Positions 39,343-50,122 of a stretch of 64,000 nucleotides of DNA are shown here, piece after piece. A program made the position numbers and the translations under genes. Under the pieces are notes generated by a model. The model did no database searches. It was not told the origin of the DNA and worked only from the letters and a program-made list of their open reading frames with translations. This DNA is from Progne subis subis. Taxonomy: Eukaryota; Chordata; Aves; Passeriformes; Hirundinidae. How positions within the stretch are numbered: the first letter of the stretch is position 1; each line of letters starts with the position of its first letter. Location: NCBI GenBank assembly GCA_022316685.1, contig JAKJHU010000039.1, positions 6,666,308 through 6,730,307 of the forward strand. Reading direction: 5' to 3'.

Positions 39343-41865
39343 CACACTGATGGCACTCTGTTTGGGACCACCACAAGCCTTGTAACTCAAAGCCTAGAAA
39401 CATGGTATCTATCACGGATGAAAAAATTATCCTGTAGCCCAAGTCCAAAGGGAAAAGCAAGAGGAGATTACTGCATACACCAGTGAGATGCCTCTAACTC
39501 TGCAAAATGAATGCATAGCAGTGCTATGGAGGAAGCAAGAGAACACTCCAGAACTAGTACCGTTAAAAAAAATGAGATACAGTGAGCTGTTGTCCAGATT
39601 TTCAAACACAACTCCCTTTCACTCTCTCAAGCTTTCTGCTGTTAGCCATTAGATTTTTCGTTTCCAAATAACTCTGCAACTAAACAGGTGTAAAAAGTCA
39701 AACTCTGCCAAGCTTGGCTGCCCAGGAAGCTGTTGAAACCATGAGGTTCCCATGCAGAACACGGTCTTTGTGACAGCATGAGCTCACTCTGAATAGCTGT
39801 TTGTTCAGCGATGTGCATGTTAATGAATGCATTGTTCATTGTTATCATAGAATGCTATTCAGGGTTTCACGCAAACATTAATAAAGGTATTTTCTGCATC
39901 TTTTTCACTGCAAATTTAAAAGACTTTTATATTTGCCTCATTCTGGTCACTGCTTCTTACCAGCTCTTAAGGAAAGTGATCCTAAGCCAATTCTCTAGCT
40001 ATTGCTATGTCCCATTTTCATTTTCTGTTTTCAGTATATTAATCAATTCCTACTTCCGTTGTACTCTGAATGCAAAACTCAATCCTGTTTATGCCAAGAC
40101 TCCTGTCAAATTCCAGCCCCATGCTGCTGTCTAATCTGCCTTCAGATCCATCCTATTTTTCAGCAGTTCTCTTAGAAATAAAAATTCTTTTCCTTCCCCC
40201 TAAACTTTATCTTCCTTCCCTTTCTTTTAAAGGCTGAGAGACATCATTATAGATATTTCTGATTAACTTTAACAGTGTTTTTCCCAAAAACCCTTAAGCT
40301 TAAGAGATTTCTGTTTATCCATAAATACTACAGGAACACACACTCAAAATCAGCATAGCTTCCTAAAAGATCAAGGTATTCTTGAAAAACACCCTATGTC
40401 TCATGAAATTTTGTAGTCCTGAGATTAGACATGGCACTGTAGTTTCTTAACTCTGTTACTACAAGAAAAGGAGGTCTCCTCTATCACTCCTCTATCACCA
40501 GAATAATAGTATTTTAACCTTTGCCTACGATTTCAGCAAGATGTACATATACTGTATGCCTCAACAAAAGAATTTCAGAGGCAGTTCTCCCAGAACGGTG
40601 ATTGGACTTGAAACAGTTGTTGCTTTACTAAATACTGAGGACTAGAGCTAGCTGCAATAGTTTCCTCAGGTTCCCCACAATACAAGAGTGTAAACTTTTG
40701 GGTTACTGAAATACCACAGTTTTTGAAAATGCTAAAAGATATGCAATATTGCTTTTCTTTTAAAGGTATACGGAAGCATATGAGTTTATGTGGGATTCCG
40801 TTGGGCTGATTTGTTTTAATTTCCTATAGGAACATTTGTTTCTTGTGTTTTTTGAACATCTATATGAGACCATTTCAGTAGGTTCATAAAACTAAATTTT
40901 AAAATATAAGTATATGGAAGTGTTTAAAGTAAACATAAAAAGTCTCAAAATATTAAAAGTCTCAAGATATAAAATATATGAGCAAGGAGTACATTCTTTT
41001 AACTATTCTGTAGGTGTAAGTTGGGGTCCACAAAGGCACCCTCTGCTTAGCTCATGTACCTGCCTAAGCAACTTTAAAACTAAGACTTTTCTCAACACCT
41101 TCCTGAAACCAATCAGCTATGTCAGGGCTCTTTTGAGATGCTTCATAGGATTATTTTCCTTTCAGCAGGGGACTGTATCATTTCCACACACATACATATG
41201 TTGTCTTACTCAGAAAAGAGCTTAAAACCAGTATTTCATAATGGGACATATTGAACTAACAAACAGAAAACGATGAAGCAATCATCTGCTGACCTCTGTT
41301 TTTGTTGCTAGGATTTCAGGTAGCTTCTGCTTCACAAACAAGTTAAATAATAGAACTTTAACTTATTCAAAATCTGTACTACTTCAACACCAGAAATTAC
41401 CCATTTTCCACTTAAAACTAAAGTTCTTCCTGGTTTTAAAATGTATGGATTTTACTTGTCTACTAATCCTACATAAAGCTTGGTATTGTGGAGTTAGCCC
41501 ATTTCCTCTCAGGAACAGTGCAGCTCAGTAAGTTTTCTGTACCGTGAGGAGAAAAAGAATTCCCTGTGGGGGAAAATAATACACTGGTAGAGACCACTGC
41601 TTCCCTTCCCAAAACTTTTAAGTATCTCGTGGACTGCTTAGAGGACTACCAAGGAAATACTTGAGGGAGATAATCTTCAGCAGAGATTATCACTCAAGAG
41701 AGGTAATTCTACATTGGAACAGAAAATGCATTGCTGATGTTGAAAACAGCTATGGAGAAAGAAAATATTGGAAGATAGCATTTACATTAAAATCACATAT
41801 CTTCTAGTAGTACACATCAAAGATACCCTCACTTAACAGTGATTAATATGAGCCTGGTGATCTGT
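39343..41865. other. Unique noncoding stretch
   Basis: I see no supported gene. The 107-codon frame at 39811-40134 and the 103-codon frame at 40914-41225 are unrecognised, AT-driven and without context. A 17-bp near-perfect tandem duplication (AAAAGTCTCAA core) lies at 40938-40971. Confidence 0.55.
40938..40971. repeat. 17-bp tandem duplication
   Basis: Two adjacent 17-base units both begin AAAAGTCTCAA and differ at a few positions near their ends. It is a small slippage-type duplication. Confidence 0.8.
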
Positions 41866-41870
41866 TCAGC
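41866..41870. repeat. 5-bp target-site duplication, left
   Basis: TCAGC directly precedes the TGT start of the LTR and is repeated exactly after its ACA end at 42794-42798. Confidence 0.75.
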
Positions 41871-42793
41871 TGTGATGGTTTAACACCAGCAAGACATCGA
41901 AGTCCAAATAAGCCACTCCCTTCCCCCTGCCCCTTCCAGCAAGAGTGGGCCAAAAGTGGGTTGAGATGACGATTTACTGAAAGGAAACAGCAATGGAATA
42001 AGAAACGCACAGTGACAACAGTAGTATTAATAAAAAAAAGTATATAAAAATAGGAGGTGCTTTACACACAAAAGGTGTTCACCACCTTAACTTAGTGGCG
42101 TGGTCTCTGGGACAAAGACAAGATGGTGGATGCTCCCCTGAGGTTGCACTACACAGCCACCGGGAAAAAGGCAAGATGGCAGTGCATCCATGGCTAGTGG
42201 TGCCTGTTCCCAAGCCTGAGACAATGGAAAACAACGATGGCCAAATTCCTGAACGTTAGATTGCCTGTGTCACAACGACTGCCTTTTTCCAGATGGCTGT
42301 GCTTGGCGGTGGCCTGCAGTATTCGGCTCACCTCCTCTCCTCACTCTTCTGTCTGCTGCTTCTCTGTTCCCCCTGTGGCTGCCTCCTCTCAGTCAGTGCT
42401 GCAGGGCATGTGCTCCACTGGGCTTGGGTGCAGTGCTTCTCTGAGAGTGGGCCACTCTGATGAGCTCAGGCCTTTCGTCACTTTTTTCTCATCTTGGGGC
42501 TGTATTTGTGACCCAACAGCATTTGCCACTTTCAGAGCTATGTTCTCTGAGGACCAGGAAAGCAGCATGGGCAGTGGAGAGAGAGGGCAGGGTACACAGG
42601 GGCTGGTCCTAGCAATCTGTCCAAGGAAGAGAGAGACAAACAACAATTGGAGACAAACTGTTGGAATTCCTGGGCTGCACTGACCTTATCTGCCTCCCAG
42701 AACCTCAGTCCCAGTGATGCCTAAAGATATAGAATAGCAACCTGGCCATCGGCATGGGGCGCTCAGCTTCAACCCCTCTCTGCAGCCAGGACA
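41871..42793. mobile_element. Solo LTR of an endogenous retrovirus
   Basis: This 923-bp element starts TGTGATGGTTTAACACC and ends GCCAGGACA, giving TGT/ACA terminal dinucleotide-type ends. It is flanked by an identical 5-bp direct repeat, TCAGC. The opening resembles avian LTRs I know of, including the TGATGGTTT start and the GTGGGTTGAGATGA segment. A 5-bp duplication fits a class III (ERVL-like) or similar element. No internal gag, pol or env region follows, so it is a solo LTR left by recombination between two LTRs. TATATAAAAAT and AATAAA sequences occur near 42026-42045, but I cannot fix the transcriptional direction. The 148-codon frame at 42237-42683 lies wholly inside and is not a gene. 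Confidence 0.85.
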
Positions 42794-42798
42794 TCAGC
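42794..42798. repeat. 5-bp target-site duplication, right
   Basis: TCAGC directly follows the ACA end of the LTR and matches 41866-41870. Confidence 0.75.
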
Positions 42799-42982
42799 CT
42801 GTACGTCGGAGGCTGGTTTCCTCTTAGGGCCACCTAAGTACTAGGGATACTACCAAAATCTTGGCATGAGAATTCACATTAAATGCAGAGTGTTAAAGTT
42901 ATGCACAGACATTAGAGCAAATGAGATGTGAATCAGGATGGTTGCATGTGACAGCTGTAATTAGAGAACAGACATTCTCCAT

Positions 42983-43085
42983 TCCTTTACGGAATTGCAG
43001 CAACCATTCAGGTTGGACGGGACTATGGAGGTCAACTAGTCCAATCTGCTCCAAGCCTGGTCAGTTATCAAATTCAGAGCAAGTC
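42983..43085 (-). mobile_element. Probable CR1 3'-end fragment, minus strand
   Basis: ACCATTCAGGTTGGACGGGA, then a TAGTCCAATCTGCTCCAAG segment, resembles the reverse complement of a CR1 3' end (the pattern AGGTTGGAAAGGACC followed by AGTCCAACC). The fragment is short and diverged, and the terminal octamer is not clearly kept. It lies about 190 bp beyond the solo LTR. Confidence 0.6.
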
Positions 43086-43469
43086 AACTAGACATAAAAT
43101 TGTCATTAAACCCTACAAAATACTCAACTGTAATAGTTTGACACAACACCTTGAGGTAAGCAAGGAAACAAAACTTTTTACCCTATAGCAAAAATTACCT
43201 AAATTCTCCTTAAATTATCCTTGATGTGCCCAGATAGTTAAAAGATTTATGACTTTCAGGCAGTTTAAGGGCTGAATAGAAGAGCAAAAAATAGTTCTGT
43301 TGTGTCAAAACAAAAGCTTTTCAGCACTCAAAACATGTTCTCCTATGAGTCTTCTATCTCTTCCATCCTAGTCTGCAGGTTTAATTTCTTTCTCTGTGAT
43401 TGGTTAACCTGTCCACATCAGCAGTTACATGACCTTGTAGTAATAGTAGCAAAGTACCTCAACTACAGA

Positions 43470-43582
43470 TGAATGTATTCTCATAATTTCATTGAGGGAT
43501 ACTGAAATAGTATTATTCACATTTATTGACAGAGACCAAGACAAGAACAGATTAACAGATTTGTCCAAGGTAATTCAAGAAC
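43470..43582 (+). mobile_element. Probable MIR SINE fragment, plus strand
   Basis: The order of matches follows the MIR consensus: CTCATAATTTCATTGAGGGA (for the CTCACAACAACCCTATGAGG part), then GTATTATTCACATTTATTGACAG, then AACAGATTTGTCCAAGGTAA (for AAGTAACTTGCCCAAGGTCA). Many substitutions separate it from the consensus, as expected for an ancient SINE. Confidence 0.6.
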
Positions 43583-43599
43583 TATGTACAAAGTTATAT

Positions 43600-46469
43600 C
43601 TCTTCAATTACATTCTAATGCTTACACCCTTGAGCTCCTACTCTTTTTTATAAAACAAATATGTTGTCTTTTTTTGCTAAATATTTGTCTCAATGGCATA
43701 CTTATCCTTCTTTCAGTCTTAAGAGTGCAATACGCCCTTTTCCTAGCTTCATCTAGGAAAGCTAGGAAGTATCTTTCCTATTCTTTGGAACAAGGTCATC
43801 CTTTCTTGTCTTTGTCAATGTCTCAGCTACCAAGAACCCATTCTCCTTCTCCCTATTTCTCTAACATAATTTTCCTTGCATATAAGGTTACATTTTGTCC
43901 GTACATCTCATACAAAACACACTGAATCCCCTTCTAGTTAAACATGCCTGGGATATGGTCTCAAAGGCTACATCATATAATATCATGTCATTACATTAGT
44001 TTGTAATTCAGTAGTATGTAATCAACTTCCAAAGTGGTCCACACTGCGGTCAAGTCTGAAAAGTCACACTGCTTCAGGCCCATAACCTGGCCCAAATTGT
44101 AAATGGGCTTACACTTGAGGTCTGCCCTTATAAACCCCATGAATACAACTGGCTCAAACCATATGGCTGTGTGAATTGAAGCATGCCTGTCAAAAGCTGA
44201 ACAGGTGCAGCCAGGAGAGCCCATGCTTTTAGCAGGTTGCCTGGCTTTCTACCTGCTCAAGTGGACTTCAAGTGGATAGATATTTCCTTTATTTTCAGAT
44301 CACCCTGTCAAAGGCTTTTAGGATAACTCCAGCTATGTTGAGGAACTACTACTCCTACAAGAGTGTCACACACTCTTACACCTCTTGGCAACCTTCAGCA
44401 ACATCAGTCAGAAAGAAATACCATGTCCTAAAGATCTGACAAGACAATGCCTACTGATGGGCTCCAAACATTTTTTTCTGAAATTTGTGCTAGAATAATT
44501 TGTGTGGAAAATGTTAAGATGTTAACAATAGCTCACTTTCATAGCCCTTGCCCCTGTGAATATTTACCAACCTAAGCAACAGAAATGTAAAAAAGGAAAA
44601 ATGTACCCTGGGAAAACACAAGTATCAGGTACACTCATTTCAGATTATTTACTGCATTGCATGTAGGCACTGTCCTGTTTGTCCACTGTATAACAAAGTT
44701 CAGGCTCTGGATAGAAACTCAACGCTATTGAGAGAATAAATGAGTCCCGATTAACGCCAACAAGACAAAACAATGCAAGTATGATGATAGGCAAAACACT
44801 TCATAGGACACACACACAAAAAAAAGAAAAAAAAAAACAAACAAAACCTCCTTTCCCTGAAGCCTTTGATGTTAGCTAAAATATTTTTAGTCTTCTTGAC
44901 CCCTACTGCATCACTACAAATCTAACCAAAAAACCAACTGTCAAAAACCCTTATATGCTGTATGTTGATTTAATTAAGTCTTAGGTCTTCCACTTCTAGC
45001 ACTACAACAAATTATGCTTAAGAAACATCTGTCCAATCATTCCCACCCAACCAGTAGCTTACAGCATCATCCCATACTTCCCCAAGAAAGCCATGACTCC
45101 TGTGCTTCTTCTAGTCAGTGACTATCCTCAGTCTTACTGAATTCATCTTTTGCTAAAGTCAGAAGACCTCTGGGTTTTTCAGCTCTTGGTCAGTGACAAT
45201 TGGTCATAAACCAGTGTGGTTTTTACAACCAGATATGCACAGAATTTCAGGCAAGTGAAGAACATGAAGACTATTGATAATTCAGATGAAATTCAGAGAC
45301 CTAAGGAAAATGTTTCTGCCCTTGGACAAGTGGAAATATTTCCTCTGCCTTTCAGTATACATGTAAAATAAATTCTCAAGTAGGTTGTCAGTACACACCC
45401 AGTGAGGTCTATATTTTCTAATGGGGTTATAATGTAAATAACAGCTAGAACATCTGCAGGAAAAGGCCTTCAAATGAAGATTTACAGGAGAAGGCTGCTG
45501 AAGTTTTTCTTGTGTATTGCATTGCTAAACTGCCTCATTTTAATTTTGTTTCACTTGATCACAACTATTCACCTGAATTTTGTAATAAATAACTTACCAT
45601 CTTCTGTTGCACTTTAAAAAAAAAAATGCTAGGATGCTACCTCTCCCCACTTCACTGACCAATCTGAGAGAGTACTCTCTGCTACATCCAAACTGTTAAA
45701 GTATCAATAAAACTGGACCAGTAGTGATTCTGTAGCTGTGCAATTCTTCTTTCAAGTCTTGCTTTAGTTCCTGAAACTCTTACTACACATAATCAAATGA
45801 AATAAATGGGATTTGATTTTTAAGTGATAAAACTATTCCTTACTGTGAGGCATTCTACTTAAAGCAGAATCAAGTAAAGCTAAAATAGTACAAGTACTCT
45901 AATTATTGCTCTTTTATACATAAAAAGGGCATCAATCTAGGTTTGTTAAAACAAGAAATTATTTAGACTTTTATAATTAAGTTATTTTTATAGTTAGAGT
46001 CCAGTGTACGTCTAAAGATATAAATTTACAATGGCTGAAAATCAATATAAGCCTTCACACTGGGAAAGCTAAAAGCAACGCAGTTGATAACTTAGATGTT
46101 AATAGAATAGCAGAGGAAGCAGGAAAAAGCAAGCACACTTGTGAAAAGATCCAAACATACAGCCTTTAAAAATCTTACAGAGACACCTAGCTTGAAATAT
46201 GCAAATATCCTGGTGCCTGCAATGAGCTTACTCACATGTTTAAAGTTATTCAAGTGTGTTCATTTTGGATGATTTGGATCAAAAAATAAAAGGGATGCAG
46301 TCATAAAACTTTATTTCTTATTTAGAACTTAATTTGGCTAAAAACTTCTTTGAAGCCCCATTCAAAGAGCTGAGTAGCAGATTCAGCTCTCATTTCAGTA
46401 TAACTCAGTATCAAGTTACTTCAGAAGATGCTTTCAATATGAAAGACAAAAGTAATAGAAGTTTTCTAG

Positions 46470-46473
<4 letters not shown>
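43600..46473. other. Unique noncoding stretch
   Basis: I see no supported gene. The 113-codon frame at 43584-43925 is hydrophobic and AT-driven, and starts inside decayed repeat sequence. A CACACA/A-rich low-complexity tract lies at 44809-44847. Confidence 0.55.
44809..44847. repeat. CA and A-rich low-complexity tract
   Basis: A short CACACACA run passes into A-rich sequence with CAAA units. Confidence 0.75.

Positions 46474-46507
<34 letters not shown>
46474..46507. repeat. A34 homopolymer
   Basis: Thirty-four uninterrupted A residues follow a short unrecognised frame (46334-46522) whose lysine-rich end is simply this tract. I see no polyadenylation signal directly upstream and no flanking duplication. 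Confidence 0.92.
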
Positions 46508-46509
<2 letters not shown>

Positions 46510-46807
46510 AACCTGCTTATAACAACTCCCTAACCTAACTGCTTTTTGAAAATCTACCTCAACACTACAAACCTACAATACGGTATACAACATGGGCAAC
46601 AACCATCAAAGCACCTCAAAAAAGACGCAATAGAATTCCTTGAACCTCTACTACTATTACTATAGATTTTTGAGGTTTTTGGACAGAAATGCTGTGTGAA
46701 TTTGAATAATATTATTTTATTGGCTAACTTCTCAGAATTGGCAGTTTGTGTGCTTCATTTAATGTTTAATTTTTATAGAATTCTTATAACTTCTTCAAAA
46801 TTTAGGT

Positions 46808-46860
46808 TAATAATGATAGTAGTACTAGTAGTAATAATAACAGTGATAATAATAATAATG
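46808..46860. repeat. AT-rich trinucleotide repeat (TAG/TAA)n
   Basis: The tract mixes TAG, TAA and ATA trinucleotides, ending in four ATA-type units before TGTTTCC. It is an imperfect microsatellite. Confidence 0.75.
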
Positions 46861-48435
46861 TTTCCTCATAATAACTAGCTCCTTGTGTGCCAATGACAAT
46901 ATTCTTCATAACATTGTTATGAGGTCCATAAAGATGTTTACTGCAACCTACCTTAAGATATCCTAACATCCTGAATACTCATGCAGCTATCATGATAGTT
47001 ATTGGCTTTAGAGCATTATGAGCACATCTCTGGACTTTTATGGTATCCATTACCTTAAGATAAAAGGTCATAGTAATTAATAAGTGGTAAAGAAAAATGA
47101 GGAGCAGATAGGATATCTATTGCACACATCACTGACATCTGCATGAGGGCTTTATAAAAGTCAGCTACACTCTAAGACTTCAGTCCCAGGTTGGTAAAAA
47201 CCCAAAATCCGCTTAAATGATTGGGTTGTTAAAGCTGGGTAAACATTTTGCTCTCTCTGCTTCTTAGATACCGCTTCTTAAATGCTGCTTCTTAGAATTT
47301 AGAGCACAAATAATATCAGTAGCTAGAAACTTCAGGAAAGCTCAATGAAGATGAAGGAACTCTTCTTGCTAACTAAAATGAAAGGTCATAAGACAATCCT
47401 AAGCAGGTTCTTCTCACCTTATGCCTATACTGAAGTTTCTCTGTTTCCTTTGCCATTGTTTGGGGGTTTTGGGTTTTTTTAGGAAAACCTTGATCATACA
47501 GAGTATTCAACAGAGCTTCTTCCATTAAATTTGGCATTACTACTACATTTGATAAAATTCCTTTTTATGATGGACAGACACCGACTGAATTACCAGAATT
47601 TTCTGTCTTACATTGCTGCGGGCTTCTTTTCAAGGCAACTCACATACTTACAGACCTTCTCTAATTCCAATTCATAATGTGAGCAGGAAAACACCCAAGA
47701 GCATGTGGCTGTGATCTTAAAAACCCCTGAATGTTTTGATAGAAATACATTTTGGTTGTTTTAGTTTAACAGCAGATGCTAAGTATTTTCAGTTGCTAAG
47801 ACAGAGTCTTGATTCTGCAGCTCCACACATGTGGTTATCACTTTCTCCTGAACTATGGAATTCAGTGGTATTAATTTGAAGGCTTTACGCATTACACTGA
47901 GTACAGGATCAGATGGCAAGGCATCTCAGCACCTTACAATCTAAAAAACCTGCCCATGCTCCCATGACTTTTCATATTCTCTTGCAATACTTTTACTGTA
48001 GAATATAAAACTGTATTAACAAAATTCTATGGCAAACCAAGGGAGGTTAATTTACCCATTACCAGGCATGTTAAGAGCAATGTTAATTTAAAGCTCTGTA
48101 ATTATGATGTCTGCTAGACTCTCAATTGAATTCCGTTATATTTATCTTACAAAAGTTCCTTTTGGTTGAGCTATTGCCCAAGGACTACTTAGGGAAAGCC
48201 TGCAAAGTTCAGAAGGCAATAAGTAAAAAAATACACCATAAAAGTATCCCATTTGGAAGAAAGGAAAGACGTTTCCTTGTTTTACCCATAAAGGGTAAAT
48301 CACTGCCATTCTCACAATGGAAACATTAAGTACCCTTATATAACAGCAGTCCTTTCCAGGAGCTCTTCTATTTCTAAGGTTTCGTTTTGGCCAGTCTATG
48401 CTTTAGGCTGACTCCTTGTTTCTCTGGAAGTACAA

Positions 48436-48468
48436 TTTTATTTTTTTTTTAATTTTTTTTTTTTTTTT
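48436..48468. repeat. T-rich tract
   Basis: Two T runs (about 12 and 18) are separated by AA. It is simple low-complexity DNA. Confidence 0.85.
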
Positions 48469-49064
48469 CCTGTATAAAAGGCAGTTTCTCATGGTCATTA
48501 TTCGAAAATATAGACTCATCATAACAAATGAGGTGATGGTTCCCTCAGTTTGCAAACTGTACATATTCAGCCATTAGCATCTAGATGCTAAGGTCAAAAT
48601 ATTAGGTTTAAAATGTGCTGAATTTTTTATCTTCTGTGCAATTGGCTACCGATCTGAGAACTTCAAAACTCTTTTAAAGTGTGAAGTATGCTATGGGCTG
48701 CTTACAGCTAAATGTGAAGTTCCTGATATAACATGAAAAATCAAAATATTGTAATACTTACTATATTTCCCCAAAATATTCATATATCTCCAATGGAAGT
48801 ATTTTTACCATTTCAGACTACAGTTTTAGTAATGTCTGGGTTTTCTATTTTTTCTCAAGTTATTGGTCATTCTATGCTCTTAATTTTCCAACACTGAGAG
48901 GTCAGAACAATTTACAGTGTGAACTTACTGACTGAGATAGCTTTATGTATCTCTGTGCACATATTTCTGCCCCTGTCAATTCAAGGAATAGGTTACTATT
49001 CATTTCAGTTGCTGAGAGAGATATGATGGTGGAAGTCTGATAGTGCAGTATGTGATGGTGTAAG

Positions 49065-49098
49065 TTTTGGCATATATATATATATATATATGCCAAAA
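49065..49098. repeat. 34-bp perfect palindrome with (AT)10 core
   Basis: TTTTGGC and GCCAAAA flank ten AT units, so the whole 34 bases equal their own reverse complement. It could extrude as a cruciform and is expected to be length-variable. Confidence 0.9.
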
Positions 49099-49350
49099 GA
49101 TACTATTGTCAGAAGCTGGATAGATGCCTTATATATACAAAAAAGCAGGCCGTCACAAGCAAAATCAAATAAAACTCATATCACAGCAAAATTTCATGCA
49201 TTTTTTTCTACAGTATATTAAACAGGAATACTATTTTTAAAATGTATTAGTTTCTTAGAGAGTTTTAAAACATCTTATAGGAACTGTATGATATACTCTT
49301 CAAATTATAAAATCTCAGCACAAGTTCAACACACAAACCTCTGAGAAAGT

Positions 49351-49416
49351 AAAAACAAAAAAAACCACAAAACAACAACAACAACAAAAAACACCACAAA
49401 AACAAAACCAGAAAAA
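49351..49416. repeat. (CAA)n/A-rich low-complexity tract
   Basis: AAAAC and CAA units include five consecutive CAA trinucleotides near 49372-49386. It is low-complexity DNA. Confidence 0.8.
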
Positions 49417-49494
49417 CACTTAAACCTATCTGAAAGCTACCAGAATAACTTTTAACTTGTGAAAACTGTGAAATCTTTCAAGTCCAATGTCTTA

Positions 49495-49521
49495 AACTTT
49501 CTACAATTCTTGTAGAAAGTT
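49495..49521. repeat. 12-bp perfect inverted repeat, 3-base loop
   Basis: AACTTTCTACAA and TTGTAGAAAGTT are perfect complements around TTC. It is a small, strong hairpin with no recognised role. It has no T run right after it on either strand and lies outside any gene. Confidence 0.85.
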
Positions 49522-50087
49522 GTTTCCTTCCCAGTTTTAATATTATTTCTAGCTTTTTAATACAATGCTTTCATTCTGCCAAATAGCATGCATTTTTGGC
49601 CCTCACCTAAGAAATGTCTGGCCTTCATCTGAGTAGCTGATGGGAACAATGAATTAATTTTCTGTTGGATAGACCTTAAAATGTCTGAAAAATAGAATAA
49701 ATTCTGGATGCCTGTTAATGAGCAGTATATAAATATAAGTTTATTACATGTTCCTTATAGTGGCAATTAAGAATTTGATCCCCAAAACTCAATACACTAA
49801 CAACGCTGAAGTTTGATATATTGCATCATGGTGTGCTGAAGGTAACACTTGAGTGTCCTCAAGAGAAAACTTGATCTGTTAATCTTGAGATCTTTACAAA
49901 ACTATTCCAGGTTTTGATGGTATATTTGATGAATTGCCAATATTTGATGGTTTATCATGATTTAAGGCTGCTAATATTTCAGTTGACCTTTCTTATTTCT
50001 GTCTGTCTATTATGTTTATTTTGGGTGGGTGAGGGGAGGGATGGATTTTACAATATAGAATCTACTAATTTATAACCATCATAATTT

Positions 50088-50122
50088 ATCATATATATAT
50101 GATATACAAATGTATATATATG
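50088..50122. repeat. TA-rich repeat with 16-bp palindrome
   Basis: A perfect palindrome made of ATC, five AT units and GAT occupies 50088-50103. A second TA run follows at 50112-50121. Confidence 0.8.

Noticed and set aside
42237..42683. 148-codon plus-strand ORF
   Set aside because: It lies wholly inside the solo LTR, matches no retroviral protein I know, and has an overlapping minus-strand frame; it reflects the GC-richer LTR composition.
46895..46970. Possible MIR trace around TTATGAGGTCC
   Set aside because: Similarity is limited to about ten bases and could be chance in AT-rich DNA.
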